Positions 55,601 to 64,000 of a stretch of 64,000 nucleotides of DNA are shown piece by piece; the stretch's first letter is position 1; each line of letters starts with the position of its first letter. Position numbers and translations under genes: made by a program. The stretch lies in contig AUXH01000024.1 of the NCBI GenBank assembly GCA_000482145.1, positions 1 to 64,000 on the forward strand. Direction: 5' to 3'. The notes beneath the pieces are model-generated. The model was not told the origin of the DNA. It saw only the letters and a list, made by a program, of their open reading frames with translations, and searched no databases. Origin of the DNA: Strigomonas culicis. Its lineage: Eukaryota; Euglenozoa; Kinetoplastea; Trypanosomatida; Trypanosomatidae.

Positions 55601-58600
55601 CAGCAGCGCGAGCATCGCGACCTCGCACTCCGTCGGGAGGGCGAAGGCGGCGGCGACGCTCAGCACGGCCTCCAGCCCCTTGATGCAGCAGTGCAGCACC
55701 TCCGGCGGCGACGTCGTGCGCTCGCTGATGGACGGCCCGAACACGGTGCAGAGCGGCCCCCAGCAGCAGAGAAACAGGTCCCGCGCGACCGCCGACCACC
55801 ACACCCAGCCCTGCGGCCGGTCGTGGGCGGCCGCCGCGGCGACGCGGCTGCGGCGGCCCATGAGCTGCCGTGCCTCGCAGGCCAGCCGCTGCCGCTCCAT
55901 GCCGAAGGCAATCTGGCGCCGCTCGTCCAGCGAGATGAACAGCGCGTCAATGCCGCGGTGCGCCTCCGCGGCGTTCATCTCGTACACGCGAGGGTTGGTC
56001 ACGGTGCCGAGCGAGCTGCGGCTGATGCTCAGAAAGATGTCGTCCGCGTAGGCGTCCGTGATGGTCGAGCTGCAGGCCTTCAGCTGCGAGCGGAAGAGCG
56101 TCTGCGTCATGCGGGACGCCACCTGCGGGTTGTACAGGTCCGTGTTCAGCATCACCGTCGCGACGACGACGACGAAGCAGGTGTCCTCATCCTTGAAGGG
56201 AAAGGCGGTCTGGTCGATGCCGGGGACGTTGTTCGCGCGGTAGTACGCGGCGCTGAAGTACTCCAGCAGGCGCTCGATACGCTGCCCCTCCTTTGGCAGC
56301 TGCAGGCACGACAGCAGCTCCTTGAGCGCCTCCACGAGGCTGCGGCCGGCAAGGGCCATGTAGTCCATGAAGGCGGTGCACACCTGCAGCGGGAGCACGC
56401 TGGGCATCGTCAGGAACTCCGCCACGCTCTCCGGGAGGAGAGAGCTGATGTTCGAAAGGAAGCTCACGATGCGGTCGATCTTCTCCTTCGTGGCATCCTC
56501 CTTCACCTCTGGCAGGTACTTGTGGTCGAACTCGACGCGGAACTGCGGATCCGTGTCCGCCGGGTCCATCTCCGCGTCGGTGATGTCGAAAAGCTTCTTG
56601 ATCCCCTTCTTGGGCGACGCGTTGAAGATGTCGACCATCCGCTGCTCCTCCATCTTCCTGTCGCGGCAGGCGATGGGGGCCAGCTTGGACAGAAGGTCGC
56701 TCCCCGTGTCGTCCTCCGGGGGCGCCTGCGTCCGCACGAGCTCGATGGCCGACACGAGCCCGTGCAGCGCCACGTAGGGCAGTGAGTGGGGCAGCGACAT
56801 GAGCTCGTCCAGCTTCTGCCCGTCGCTGCCGACGCGGAGCTCCGCCGCCAGGCGGCGCGAGGTCTCCGCGAACAGCGCCATGTCGATCGGCGGCGCCCGC
56901 CGGACGATGCCGGCGAGCGCCGCGATGAAGTGCTGGGTCAGGTTCAGCTGGTGGTAGTGGACGTTGAGGTCATACTGGCTGTACAGCTGCAAAAGGAGGG
57001 GCGGCGGGGCGTCCGCCTCGCCCGGCGCGGCGGCCCGCGGCGCCTTGAGGAAGGTCCGCAGCAGGTGCAGCACGATCTCCTTCTTGACGTAGACGGGACA
57101 GTTCTCGGACTCCAGCAGGCGAAAGATGCAGTTGGAGTAGAGGTAGCCCACCTCCTCCCCGAGCTGGTCCGTGCAGGACGTCGTGATGACGTGCAGCTTG
57201 TGCAGGCCGGCGCCCAGCACCACCGGGTGGGGCGAGAGCAGGCAGTTCAGGATGCCGGTCAGCAGCTTCTGATTCCAGCGCGCCGCGGAGACCAGCTCGC
57301 GCAGCAGCGCGGGGTCGTCAAGGGCCAGGCAGCGCAGGCGCTCGGACACGACGCTCGTCGCTACGAGCTGCCCGTCGTTCTCGTCGCCGCAGCGCACAGC
57401 CACCGCGGCCACGTAGTCCGCCGCGTAGCTAAACATAATGCTGTGCACCACCTTCGCGGCGAGCGTGCGGTGCTCCGTGGAGGACGTCAGCGTGGCCGTG
57501 ATGCTAAAAGAGATGTCCACCTCTAAAGAACGCAGCTCACCGGTCGGATGGTCCGTGTTGGGGCTGAGCCCCTTCGCCGTGGTGACGTCCGAGAAGGCAA
57601 ACAGATTGTTTTTCGCCTCCGACTTCAAGTGCACCAGCTCCGGCACGGCACCCGGCTCGTGGATGGACGCGGCCGCCACGAGGAAGTCGACGGCCGGCTG
57701 TATGACGTCACCGACGCAGCACAGGCTCCACATGAGGGACGGCCCCCACAGGTGCGCCAGCTCCTTCCTGCGCAGCGCCACGTAGTTCGTCGCCCACCGC
57801 GTGGCGTCGTCGCCGCCCACCTCACCGCTGCGCTCACTGAGCCGGGCGAGCCGCAGGCGCTCCTCCTTCTCCATTTTGGACTGGAAGAACAACATGGACC
57901 GGCGCGTCTGCCGGAGCGCGTCGACGCACAGCTGCAGTGTGAAGCGCACGGCGCCCACGTCGGTCAGCTCCGTGTTGTACGCCGTGATCTCGACGATGGA
58001 GGCGAGCGCCTTGGCGGTGAGCCGCAGGTCCCGCGCGAGCAGCACAAAGGCGTCCGCGTGCCGCGGCCGGCCGCCGTCCCTGCGTGGGTCCGCGGCGCCC
58101 CCGCCATACGTGAGCCGCACCACGTGCTGCAGCGCCGCGGTGACGGTGGAGGCGCAGCGCACCGTCGTGAGCCGCACCAGCCCCTTCCCCATCGCGCGCA
58201 GCTTCGCGCTCTCCGGCAGCCCGGGCACGAAGAGGGCGCGCAGGAACTCGACGAGGTCGATGATCGTCTTGCTCCCAATCACGCTGGCACTCGTCATGTC
58301 CGCGCTGCCCTCGGCCATGCCCGCTAGCGCGGCGGTGGAACCGGTCGAGGGCATCTCCGTCTCCCTCGCGGTGTTGGGCGTCGCCGCTAAGGCGTCCGGC
58401 GTCGGGTGGGATGCGGGGGATGTGGCGAGGGACTCGGGTGCGGGGCTCGCACCCTGCTGCGGCGCCGCATTGCGGGGCGATGCGTGAGCGGAGGCGGCCG
58501 GCGTCACGATCGACGGGAGCGGCTGGCCCACGTCCCCTATTTCCTTGTTCCACACCTCTAGGCTTGCGATGATGTCGCTGGCCTTCGCCTTGTTCGCGGC

Positions 58601-58705
58601 CGTGAGACTATTCACGACGAGCCCAATCTGGGTGAAGAGGCCCTTCAGCTGGACGAGAAAGGCTGCTCTATTTTCAGCCTCAGCCGATGATTTGGAACGA
58701 CTCAT
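52613..58705 (-). CDS. Large Sec7-domain ARF guanine nucleotide exchange factor (BIG/GBF type)
   Basis: Predicted exchange factor that loads ARF GTPases with GTP at Golgi/endosomal membranes. 2,030 residues; ATG 58705 is the first in the transcript. An N-terminal helical region (FLVQLKGLFTQIGLVVNSL) fits the dimerisation/cyclophilin-binding (DCB) domain, and the following 600 residues fit an HUS-type region. The Sec7 domain is at about 725-910: the glutamate-finger motif reads LPKEGQRIERLLEYF with Glu806 in the catalytic position, followed by the second motif FPFKDEDTCFVVVVATVMLNTDLYNP and SRMTQ. In most Sec7 proteins the first motif is LPGEAQKIDR, so Gly and Ala around the glutamate are changed, but the glutamate is kept. 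The C-terminal 1,100 residues are helical repeats (HDS-type). The length fits BIG-class rather than small cytohesins. Confidence 0.93.
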   Translation of the reverse strand: MSRSKSSAEAENRAAFLVQLKGLFTQIGLVVNSLTAANKAKASDIIASLEVWNKEIGDVGQPLPSIVTPAASAHASPRNAAPQQGASPAPESLATSPASHPTPDALAATPNTARETEMPSTGSTAALAGMAEGSADMTSASVIGSKTIIDLVEFLRALFVPGLPESAKLRAMGKGLVRLTTVRCASTVTAALQHVVRLTYGGGAADPRRDGGRPRHADAFVLLARDLRLTAKALASIVEITAYNTELTDVGAVRFTLQLCVDALRQTRRSMLFFQSKMEKEERLRLARLSERSGEVGGDDATRWATNYVALRRKELAHLWGPSLMWSLCCVGDVIQPAVDFLVAAASIHEPGAVPELVHLKSEAKNNLFAFSDVTTAKGLSPNTDHPTGELRSLEVDISFSITATLTSSTEHRTLAAKVVHSIMFSYAADYVAAVAVRCGDENDGQLVATSVVSERLRCLALDDPALLRELVSAARWNQKLLTGILNCLLSPHPVVLGAGLHKLHVITTSCTDQLGEEVGYLYSNCIFRLLESENCPVYVKKEIVLHLLRTFLKAPRAAAPGEADAPPPLLLQLYSQYDLNVHYHQLNLTQHFIAALAGIVRRAPPIDMALFAETSRRLAAELRVGSDGQKLDELMSLPHSLPYVALHGLVSAIELVRTQAPPEDDTGSDLLSKLAPIACRDRKMEEQRMVDIFNASPKKGIKKLFDITDAEMDPADTDPQFRVEFDHKYLPEVKEDATKEKIDRIVSFLSNISSLLPESVAEFLTMPSVLPLQVCTAFMDYMALAGRSLVEALKELLSCLQLPKEGQRIERLLEYFSAAYYRANNVPGIDQTAFPFKDEDTCFVVVVATVMLNTDLYNPQVASRMTQTLFRSQLKACSSTITDAYADDIFLSISRSSLGTVTNPRVYEMNAAEAHRGIDALFISLDERRQIAFGMERQRLACEARQLMGRRSRVAAAAAHDRPQGWVWWSAVARDLFLCCWGPLCTVFGPSISERTTSPPEVLHCCIKGLEAVLSVAAAFALPTECEVAMLALLRMVMYESAKGHCQQSVLAVAASNYSLHFSSRCWLTVMDLIISLKRERSVALDRMAEAVLARVETYTRVRCEAEAAGGPAPAAVQAAVTSVLRSTVDLLRSGAFGDSVRLVAGLQLLRRVLSYSLIRHGDGAVVAHQINSFDVSGVVLPGLVELVGAHRGSDESLQAIMGCVVQLLAAMWAACGTRRGAAGQPDQRDLSPSAFVDCCDFFKLCYSENAKRAAPSTLVKMHLLQGVQELISRTLLPAEAGAAADDQPPPTYTMLSAWRRILFPLAQTLSDAKGSTAESSSLAVMVLRKLVVFTSNSNASVSSQMPARVRSAVLLLLANVCYIGGMCCDADNAQTCLGQLPTICAAALGLEEAADKSARPPTAFERSQPDRLIHYLILSSERDHSFVVCHVLERICLLLRHEHEQVRGEAIAALHALALQLRPPHVRFLTKMLIDVVLEGTVGWVSARNEVPLSDPSLLSFSLLLMDVPSNMKRCSRSSFRGILPSALGFMTDELMVAVPTADAAQIAQLLMERCLVPLIVSPSSNVAPVRALAARALSSCALSCLARHTPEASVYPIETLRNSVALVLFRLHVGLQRVVPDDAAYIGDHWNTSRDTDVSAISIYGEAAVASLTALINADPSDISGYERSATHFFAQESAAAAGSPSGAARGPAVRREYPLPQASGPADVATDEQLVEYCAIIAPLLSGLPKVLCTVQAGAEQALAPLESHTWSPPYASTTVLMRLLTDAARLLFATLWRITHPYEMELYLANHLGGDVSTSTALLPHSAVRGALNSYLELVLQSPEYPMRHALVVAVSLLRGIGQVREESQLATRGDASISVQRILSPQEQQHMRACQANMYQELSAVLTYWVRLMLHGAERANLPKKRISEVEHMAADSELFVAFVGLLTPTAGQIINTAREYFEWYIRTKKKEARREEPGNMWTPVRSPPAEAAATKATQLLQAEKKPSAATSSDELEDGSCTTGSLDAPAIDMLQEDGPILNSY

Positions 58706-59063
58706 ATTTCGGTGGTCGCAGCGCTCTAACAGTGATGAATGCTTGTTCCGAGTCGTCGCCTACCTCCGTTGTGGCTACTAGAGAAAAGCAACTGCAACAG
58801 TAAGAATCACGTCGCCGAATAGTTGTTCCTTACGTCTATGTTTTTCCTTTTTCTTTATACCAATGAAAGGGAAGGAAAGAGAGAGAGAGAGAGAGAGATA
58901 GTGAGAGAGAAAGAAAAGAAAAATAAATACTGTCTAACATGCTCCTTTTTATGATTTCGAGTTGTTCGCATGGGAAACAATGATTCTTGTGCTTCTTCTT
59001 TTTTTACCTTTTTCATATGCTTTTTCTTCTGGTCTAGACGGATTTTCTCGCAATTTTTTTTTT
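58706..59063 (-). other. Intergenic spacer with (GA)n, minus-strand array
   Basis: The (GA)n run at 58878-58898 is CT-rich on the coding strand and is the likely polypyrimidine tract for the Sec7 gene. The rest is AT-rich with no gene seen. Confidence 0.6.
58878..58898. repeat. (GA)n microsatellite
   Basis: About ten GA units upstream of the Sec7 gene; polypyrimidine on its coding strand. Confidence 0.9.
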
Positions 59064-60260
59064 TTACAACTCATCCACTACCATTTTGGTGCACTGCGCA
59101 AACCGTGTAGGAAGACTAACGCGTTCTCTCGGCTTGGCCTGATAGTGGTAACTCATCTTCTTCTTCATGATGGAAAGGAACTCCTCCATCTCCATGGTAC
59201 CATCGTTGTTCTTGTCGAAGACGCTGAAGAGCACATTGATGGTGTCATCCGGCAGCGGCGGAATGCCCGTCACCCGCACCGCGCGCTGGAAGCCCTGCCG
59301 TGTGACGGGGAGGCCGGAGGCCGCGTACAGCTCAATGGCCTCGCCGAGCTCCTCCGCGTGGAGCAGCACCTCGTGAAAGCCTATCCACATGTCGAGCGAG
59401 ATGGTGTTGGTGTCGCCGCGCAGCTTGCGGATGTTGTTCACGAGGAAGTAGGGCAGGTGCGACCCGAGCACTTGGCTTGCGATGAGCTCCGAGAACTGCT
59501 CTGCTGTGATGCGGTCGTTGCGGTCCTCATCGTACTGACGGAACTCGGCCTTCCACACCTCCATGCGGATGGAGTGAATGAGCTCGTCCACCTCCTGGAA
59601 GGTGCAGCAGCGCGGACGCTCCCGGGTGCCGAAGAGATTGTGCAGCACCCCACTCTTACGCCGCGTGTCCTTCGTGATGGACCGCACAAGCGCCTTGTCG
59701 TCCGTGCAGCCGCGCAGCACGTCCGCGAACTGCTCTAGCGAGATGGCGCCCGTGTGGTCCGTATCGACAATGTTGAAGAGCAGCTTTACATCGCTAGACT
59801 TGCTGGTGAGCAGTGCCATGAGAAAGCGGAACTCCGGAAAGCTAATGAAGCTGTCCTCGTTCGTGTCCATCTTCACGAAAATCTCGCGGAGCCCATCCGC
59901 GGCGGAGCTGCTCTTCAGCTGCGGGTCGGGGGACCCCAGCAGCGCCCGCACAAAGTCGTCGACCGTCATGTACTTGGGCCCGCCCTTGCGCTTCTGCACG
60001 GAGGCATAGTGCTCGAAGCGCGAGCGCACGTCGCGCAGGTAGTACGGGATGAGGTAGGCCGGGGTGTCGAGCGGCCTGCAGAGCGCGACGCTGGCCGTGG
60101 CCCACATGGACACGCCCACGAGGACGCCCACACCCGTGCCCCAGGAGGCGCGCCCCACACCGCGGGAGGCGAAGGAAGGGCGCCACGCGGCTGCCTGTGC
60201 CGCGCCTCTATGGAGGTGTTGCAGGGGCACCCACCACAGCTTGGGGAGCACCCGCGTCAT
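59064..60260 (-). CDS. MICU1: MICU1-type mitochondrial calcium uptake regulator
   Basis: EF-hand regulator of the mitochondrial calcium uniporter, in the intermembrane space by family. 398 residues; start ATG at 60260. The N-terminus is Arg/Trp-rich (presequence-like) and is followed by one hydrophobic segment at about 40-60 (GVGVLVGVSMWATASVAL). The MICU signature FEHYASVQKRKG...KYMTVDDFVRALLG is at about 82-109. EF-hands: Asp132-Glu143 (DTNEDSFISFPE), Asp166-Glu177 (DTDHTGAISLEQ), a divergent pair in the middle (DEDRNDRITAEQ), and Asp349-Glu360 (DKNNDGTMEMEE). The first and last are canonical, as in MICU1. The C-terminal helix is basic (SIMKKKMSYHYQAKPRER). The uniporter subunit itself is not in this window. 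Confidence 0.93.
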   Translation of the reverse strand: MTRVLPKLWWVPLQHLHRGAAQAAAWRPSFASRGVGRASWGTGVGVLVGVSMWATASVALCRPLDTPAYLIPYYLRDVRSRFEHYASVQKRKGGPKYMTVDDFVRALLGSPDPQLKSSSAADGLREIFVKMDTNEDSFISFPEFRFLMALLTSKSSDVKLLFNIVDTDHTGAISLEQFADVLRGCTDDKALVRSITKDTRRKSGVLHNLFGTRERPRCCTFQEVDELIHSIRMEVWKAEFRQYDEDRNDRITAEQFSELIASQVLGSHLPYFLVNNIRKLRGDTNTISLDMWIGFHEVLLHAEELGEAIELYAASGLPVTRQGFQRAVRVTGIPPLPDDTINVLFSVFDKNNDGTMEMEEFLSIMKKKMSYHYQAKPRERVSLPTRFAQCTKMVVDEL

Positions 60261-60649
60261 TGCATTCGCTTCCTCTACTTCTAAAGGAAAAAAAAAACTT
60301 ACACTAGCGCACGTATGAAAGGAGCCCGAAAGAGGATAAGAAATAGGAGGGAGAAAGGAAACGAGAGGATGAAAGAAAGTAGACTAGAGGTTAGCCTGAG
60401 AAGCTACAACAGCGGGAGACGACAAAACAAACCATCATAAAAGGCCGACCCCTCTTGCCTGCGTTCGCGTTGTACGTTTTGCAAGTTAATGAGGCACCCA
60501 GTGGTCCCTATGCGCCTTCGCATTGATTAAATATCCTTACCCTTTCCTTATAGATGTATCTGTGTGACAACACTTAGCATCATCCGCTGTGGCAAAGACC
60601 GCACCATCCTAATCGCGGTAACGACCGTTGCCACGCCACTAACACCCGC
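60261..60649 (-). other. Intergenic spacer, minus-strand array
   Basis: Purine-rich on the plus strand (pyrimidine-rich on the coding strand) at about 60310-60380, suitable as a splice tract for MICU1. No gene seen. Confidence 0.55.
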
Positions 60650-63600
60650 CTACTTCGTTGGCTCCTCCGCCGGCTCCAGCACGGTCGTGGCCCCGTTGGT
60701 GCGCACCTCGAAGTACTTGGCCGTCCGCACAATATCCGCCGCGGTGACGGCCAGAAGCCGGTCGCGCATCTCCTGTTTGAGCTCCTGGCGCACGTCGCTG
60801 AGGAAGTAGGCCTCGCCGAAGCTGTCCGCCGCGTAGGGGGAGTCGATGGTGGAGAAGAGGCGCAGCTTCGCCTCGTCGAGACGCGACGGCGTGACGTTGG
60901 CCGCATCCGCGAGCCACGCGCCGACCTCGCCGAACGCGTCGATCGTCTTATCCGGCGTCGGGTCGCGGTAGCTGGACAGTGTGAGGCCGCCCACCTCGCC
61001 CTGCAGCGTCGCCGCCGCGCCGGCGCCGTACGCGCCGCCCTCCTCGCGCACGCGGCGGTGCAGGTACTCGTTGGACACGAGGGTGCAGGCGACGCGCAGC
61101 GCGGCCTGGTCCCCGTCCGTCCAGCGCAGCCCGTTCGGCACCGCGGACCCGACGAAGGCGGTGTCGATGGGCAGCCGCTCGCGGGCGACGACAGGGCACG
61201 TGGGCGCGGCCACGGGCCCGAGGGCGATGCGGCGCTCTGCCGCCGTCGCCGCGGCGTCCGTCGGGAACTGTCGGGTGAAGTCGTGCAGGAGCGCGGCCAC
61301 CTCCGCGCGGTCGGCCTCTTCGCAGGTGGCCCACAGGAGCGTCTCCGACATGTTCGCGCGGAGCGACTGCGCGAGCGCCGCGTAGGCGCCCACCAGCGTC
61401 TCCACCATGGGCTCGTCCGCGTCGGCGCCGCCCTGCAGCTGCTCCAGGAGGCTGGAGGCGTACCTGGAGTAGGACAGCCCGTGCCAGTGCTCGCGGATCT
61501 GCCCGCGGCGCGTGAAGCGCGAGACGGCGCTCGTGACCGCGAAGCGGTTGCCTTGGCTCTGAAGCGACTGTATCACGCCGGAGCACGCCATCTTCGCCTG
61601 CGACAGCACGCGCGAGCGCACGTCCGCGTCGGCGCCGTCGGTGCGCGGCTCGCGCAGCACGACGGCGAGCAGCTGCAGCGCCTCCCGCAGCTTCTCCTTC
61701 GTGGTGTAGAAGCCGTACGTGGTGCCCGCGATGGACAGGTCCTTGTGCGCGTACGACTCGTTGAGCACCGACCCGTAGCTGAAGCCGCCGCACACGAGCT
61801 CGGCGGCGATGGACAGGTCCTTGTAGGAGTAGCTGCCCGCGCCGGTCTGGCCGAGCAGGGCACTCACCAGTGGGTAGTACTGCGGCATGGCCGCGACGTC
61901 GGCGCTCACCAGGGACTGCGCCCAGTCGGCGCTGAAGGGCGTGATGCCGTGCACGTACACGAGCCCGTTCGTGGGGTAGCCGATCGTCGCGACGTGCGCC
62001 GAGTGTTGGTGCGGAGCCGGCTCCGCAAAGGCCGCTCGCGGGATGTCGTCGGTCTTCAGCGTGGGCAGCAGGTTCGTGTCCTGCGGCGCACGGACGCGCT
62101 CCAGCCACGCCTTGGTCCGTTCCTCCACCGCGCGCAGCGTCTCGGCGGTCACGCCCTCATTCAACTTCTCGTCCAGCCCCCTCAGTGTGTCGCGCAGCTG
62201 ATGGAGGTACCCCTCCCGCGCGGAGACGGAGACGACGGCGCGGTGCGGGTTATCCAGCAGGTCCGCGCGGATGCGGGGCAGCAGGCACTGCCCCTTGTCG
62301 GCCGCGATGCGCTGCAGGTGCGGCAGCCAGTTGATGAAGTCCAGCGGGTCGTTGGCCGCGCGGCACAGCCCCATCGCGCACAGACCCGTGCACAGGTTCA
62401 GGCCGTAGTCCGCCGCGCGGTGCCGCTGCTGCAGTTCCTCCTGGAAGACGACGGAGCGCACGCGGCGCTCGTCGAAGCCGTCCTGCACCGCCTCCGCGAG
62501 GGCGCCCGTCACCGCGCGCAGCACCTCGCCCTCCGCGTCGGCGCGCTCCTCGTCCACACCGGCGACGCCGTACGAGAGAATGGGCGTCGAGAGGGAGAAG
62601 GCGTAGCCCTTCATCGGGGCGTACTTGCTGCCGATCTGCGGCTCAATGAGCGCCCTGAACATGGGGGCGCTGGGGCCGCGCCCGAGCAGCGAGTCGAGCA
62701 CGCTGAGCTCCACAATGTCCTCAATGTTGTTCTCCGCCTGCGGGATCGCGTAGGACACGGAGATGCGCTTCTGCCGGCTGGGGTGCCCCATGGGGTCGAG
62801 CGGCCCCTCCAGCTGCACCACGTGCGGCTCCGTGAAGCGGGCGGCGTCCGGCAGCGTGGGGACGGCCACTTGCTCCGCCTTTGGGAACTGCGCAAAGTAC
62901 GCGTGGAGCGCCCGCATGTGCTCCGCCGGGTGCTCGTTGCCGTAGGTGAGGGTGATGCTGTTGCTGGGGTGATAGTGCCGTTGGTGAAAGGACTTGAGCT
63001 CCTCGTAGGACAGCTTCAAGATGTCGGGGGGATAGCCGCCGGAGATGTACGTGTAGTGGGTGCGCGGCAACATCTCGCGCATCAGGACGGACATGAAGTG
63101 GTGGCTCGGGTCGGACACGACGCCGCGCATCTCGTTGTACACCACGCCGTTGTTGATGAGGCGCTGCGAGCCGTCGGCGCCCGTCTCCAGCTCCACGCGG
63201 TGCCCCTCTTGGCAGAAGTCTTCCTCCCGCAGGAGCGGGTGGAAAACGGCATCCAAGTAGACCCCGAGCAGATTCTTAAAGTCCTGACTGTTGGTGGTGG
63301 AGAAGGGGTACAGGGTGTAGTCCGGTCCTGTCATGGCGTTCATGAAGGTGCTGAGGGAGCGGCGCATCATCATGAAGAAGGGGTCCCGCACGGGGTAGCG
63401 CTTGCTGCCGCACAGCGTCGTGTGCTCCAGCACGTGCGAGGTGCCCTTGTCGTTCTCTGCCGGGGTGCGGAACCCGATGCAGAAGGTGTTATTCGTGTCA
63501 TTGATGTCCACGTGGTAGTAGGTGGCGCCGGTGGCCTCGTGGATGAAGTGGTACGCCACCAGATGGAGCGCGTCGATGCGCTGGGACCTGCACAGCCGGA

Positions 63601-63673
63601 ACCCGTGCATGTGCGAGAAGGTGAGCATCTCCCGACGGCTTGGCTGGCACCGCCAGACGCTTCTTCGGAGCAT
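60650..63673 (-). CDS. PreP: M16C metallopeptidase, PreP/Cym1 type
   Basis: Mitochondrial presequence-degrading zinc peptidase by family (pitrilysin superfamily, clan ME, M16C). 1,007 residues from the ATG at 63673. The inverted zinc motif HVLEH is His80-His84, with Glu83 as the base, in the context SHVLEHTTLCGSKRYPVRDPF that is diagnostic of PreP; the distal glutamate region EDFCQEGHRVELE follows about 80 residues later. The second M16 half and linker are complete to the stop. The ATG at 63673 begins MLRRSVWRCQPSRREM, a good mitochondrial presequence. A 5' extension of 39 codons to another ATG at 63790 is open, but is encoded by less biased sequence. Both starts lie after the pyrimidine tract (GA-run on the plus strand near 63800-63813), so ribosomes could meet the upstream ATG first. 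Confidence 0.93.
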   Translation of the reverse strand: MLRRSVWRCQPSRREMLTFSHMHGFRLCRSQRIDALHLVAYHFIHEATGATYYHVDINDTNNTFCIGFRTPAENDKGTSHVLEHTTLCGSKRYPVRDPFFMMMRRSLSTFMNAMTGPDYTLYPFSTTNSQDFKNLLGVYLDAVFHPLLREEDFCQEGHRVELETGADGSQRLINNGVVYNEMRGVVSDPSHHFMSVLMREMLPRTHYTYISGGYPPDILKLSYEELKSFHQRHYHPSNSITLTYGNEHPAEHMRALHAYFAQFPKAEQVAVPTLPDAARFTEPHVVQLEGPLDPMGHPSRQKRISVSYAIPQAENNIEDIVELSVLDSLLGRGPSAPMFRALIEPQIGSKYAPMKGYAFSLSTPILSYGVAGVDEERADAEGEVLRAVTGALAEAVQDGFDERRVRSVVFQEELQQRHRAADYGLNLCTGLCAMGLCRAANDPLDFINWLPHLQRIAADKGQCLLPRIRADLLDNPHRAVVSVSAREGYLHQLRDTLRGLDEKLNEGVTAETLRAVEERTKAWLERVRAPQDTNLLPTLKTDDIPRAAFAEPAPHQHSAHVATIGYPTNGLVYVHGITPFSADWAQSLVSADVAAMPQYYPLVSALLGQTGAGSYSYKDLSIAAELVCGGFSYGSVLNESYAHKDLSIAGTTYGFYTTKEKLREALQLLAVVLREPRTDGADADVRSRVLSQAKMACSGVIQSLQSQGNRFAVTSAVSRFTRRGQIREHWHGLSYSRYASSLLEQLQGGADADEPMVETLVGAYAALAQSLRANMSETLLWATCEEADRAEVAALLHDFTRQFPTDAAATAAERRIALGPVAAPTCPVVARERLPIDTAFVGSAVPNGLRWTDGDQAALRVACTLVSNEYLHRRVREEGGAYGAGAAATLQGEVGGLTLSSYRDPTPDKTIDAFGEVGAWLADAANVTPSRLDEAKLRLFSTIDSPYAADSFGEAYFLSDVRQELKQEMRDRLLAVTAADIVRTAKYFEVRTNGATTVLEPAEEPTK

Positions 63674-64000
63674 GATACTGTGCAACGAGCTAGTTTTGTT
63701 TTGTATTCCTTTGCGAATGGATAGAGAAAAAGTCCAGATCGAGGGGTTGCGGTAGTGATGATTGAGTAGAGAAGATGCGTGTGGATCCATTTCACTTATT
63801 CAGAGAGAGAGAGAAAAATATCCAGCGAAACTGATGATTCGAAGGACCTTACATCGGTCTATGTCTTTTTCTCTTCATTTTAATACAGTTTCTTTTTTAT
63901 CTGCAGGTGTTCTCTATCCAAACCGTGCAGTTTATTTGCATGTTGCCACTTGACCGTGTTACCCCCGTCGAGCGTGCAGCAGTGTCTTAGTAAAGATGTC
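63674..64000 (-). other. Upstream spacer at the window edge
   Basis: 5' untranslated region and spacer of the PreP gene; the GA-run at about 63800-63813 is its polypyrimidine tract on the coding strand. No gene is seen up to the edge. Confidence 0.55.

Noticed and set aside
1..64000. CRISPR arrays, insertion sequences, retroposons or rRNA genes
   Set aside because: No regularly spaced direct repeats, transposase, reverse transcriptase or rRNA signatures were noticed on either strand.

Overview
The window is nuclear DNA of a trypanosomatid flagellate, most like the Leishmania/Leptomonas/Crithidia group (Leishmaniinae). The evidence is genome style rather than one marker gene. Coding regions are intron-free, strongly GC-rich and strongly GC-biased at third codon positions. 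They are separated by AT-rich spacers full of homopolymers and microsatellites. Almost every gene is preceded by a polypyrimidine tract followed by an AG, the layout of a spliced-leader trans-splice acceptor. Genes lie in long head-to-tail arrays. I cannot name the species.

Layout. From 1 to about 45,040 every gene is on the + strand; from about 45,866 to 63,673 every gene is on the - strand. The 45,039-45,865 interval is therefore a convergent strand-switch region where two polycistronic units meet. It holds an unusually GC-rich, hairpin-rich island (about 45,291-45,510) that I cannot assign to a protein and that may be an RNA polymerase III-type RNA or a relic of one.

Plus-strand genes in order: the 3' part of a GPR89/Golgi pH regulator-type membrane protein; a large unknown protein with C-terminal leucine-rich repeats; an EXD2-like 3'-5' exonuclease with an added CCCH zinc finger; a possible very small gene; a double-hotdog acyl-CoA thioesterase; homoserine dehydrogenase; a very large MAP2K-like kinase; a membrane-anchored permuted papain-like (YiiX/NlpC) protein; a short Dre2/anamorsin; two unknown proteins; phosphatidylglycerophosphate synthase; the PP2A activator PTPA; an unknown protein with a possible PH-like region; a 35-repeat leucine-rich repeat protein; a 1,190-codon reading frame that may be two genes; a NEK-type kinase; a large EF-hand/RS-rich/coiled-coil protein; and a second NEK-type kinase.

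Minus-strand genes, in transcription order from the right edge: a PreP/Cym1-type M16C peptidase, a MICU1-type calcium sensor, a large Sec7-domain ARF exchange factor, the tRNA 2-thiouridylase MTU1/MnmA (with no AUG before its PP-loop), a TMEM115-like rhomboid pseudoprotease, and a polycystin-2-type cation channel.

The genes do not form a pathway, as expected for trypanosomatid polycistrons, where neighbours are co-transcribed but functionally mixed. Mitochondrial functions recur (PGS1, MTU1, MICU1, PreP, probably the thioesterase), as do signalling kinases (three) and Golgi/secretory functions (GPHR, TMEM115, Sec7 GEF). No mobile element, CRISPR array, rRNA or confident tRNA was seen. I found no complete novel multi-gene system; the most notable items are the strand-switch GC island, the AUG-less MTU1 gene, the exonuclease-zinc finger fusion, the 1,190-codon frame and two small-gene candidates.
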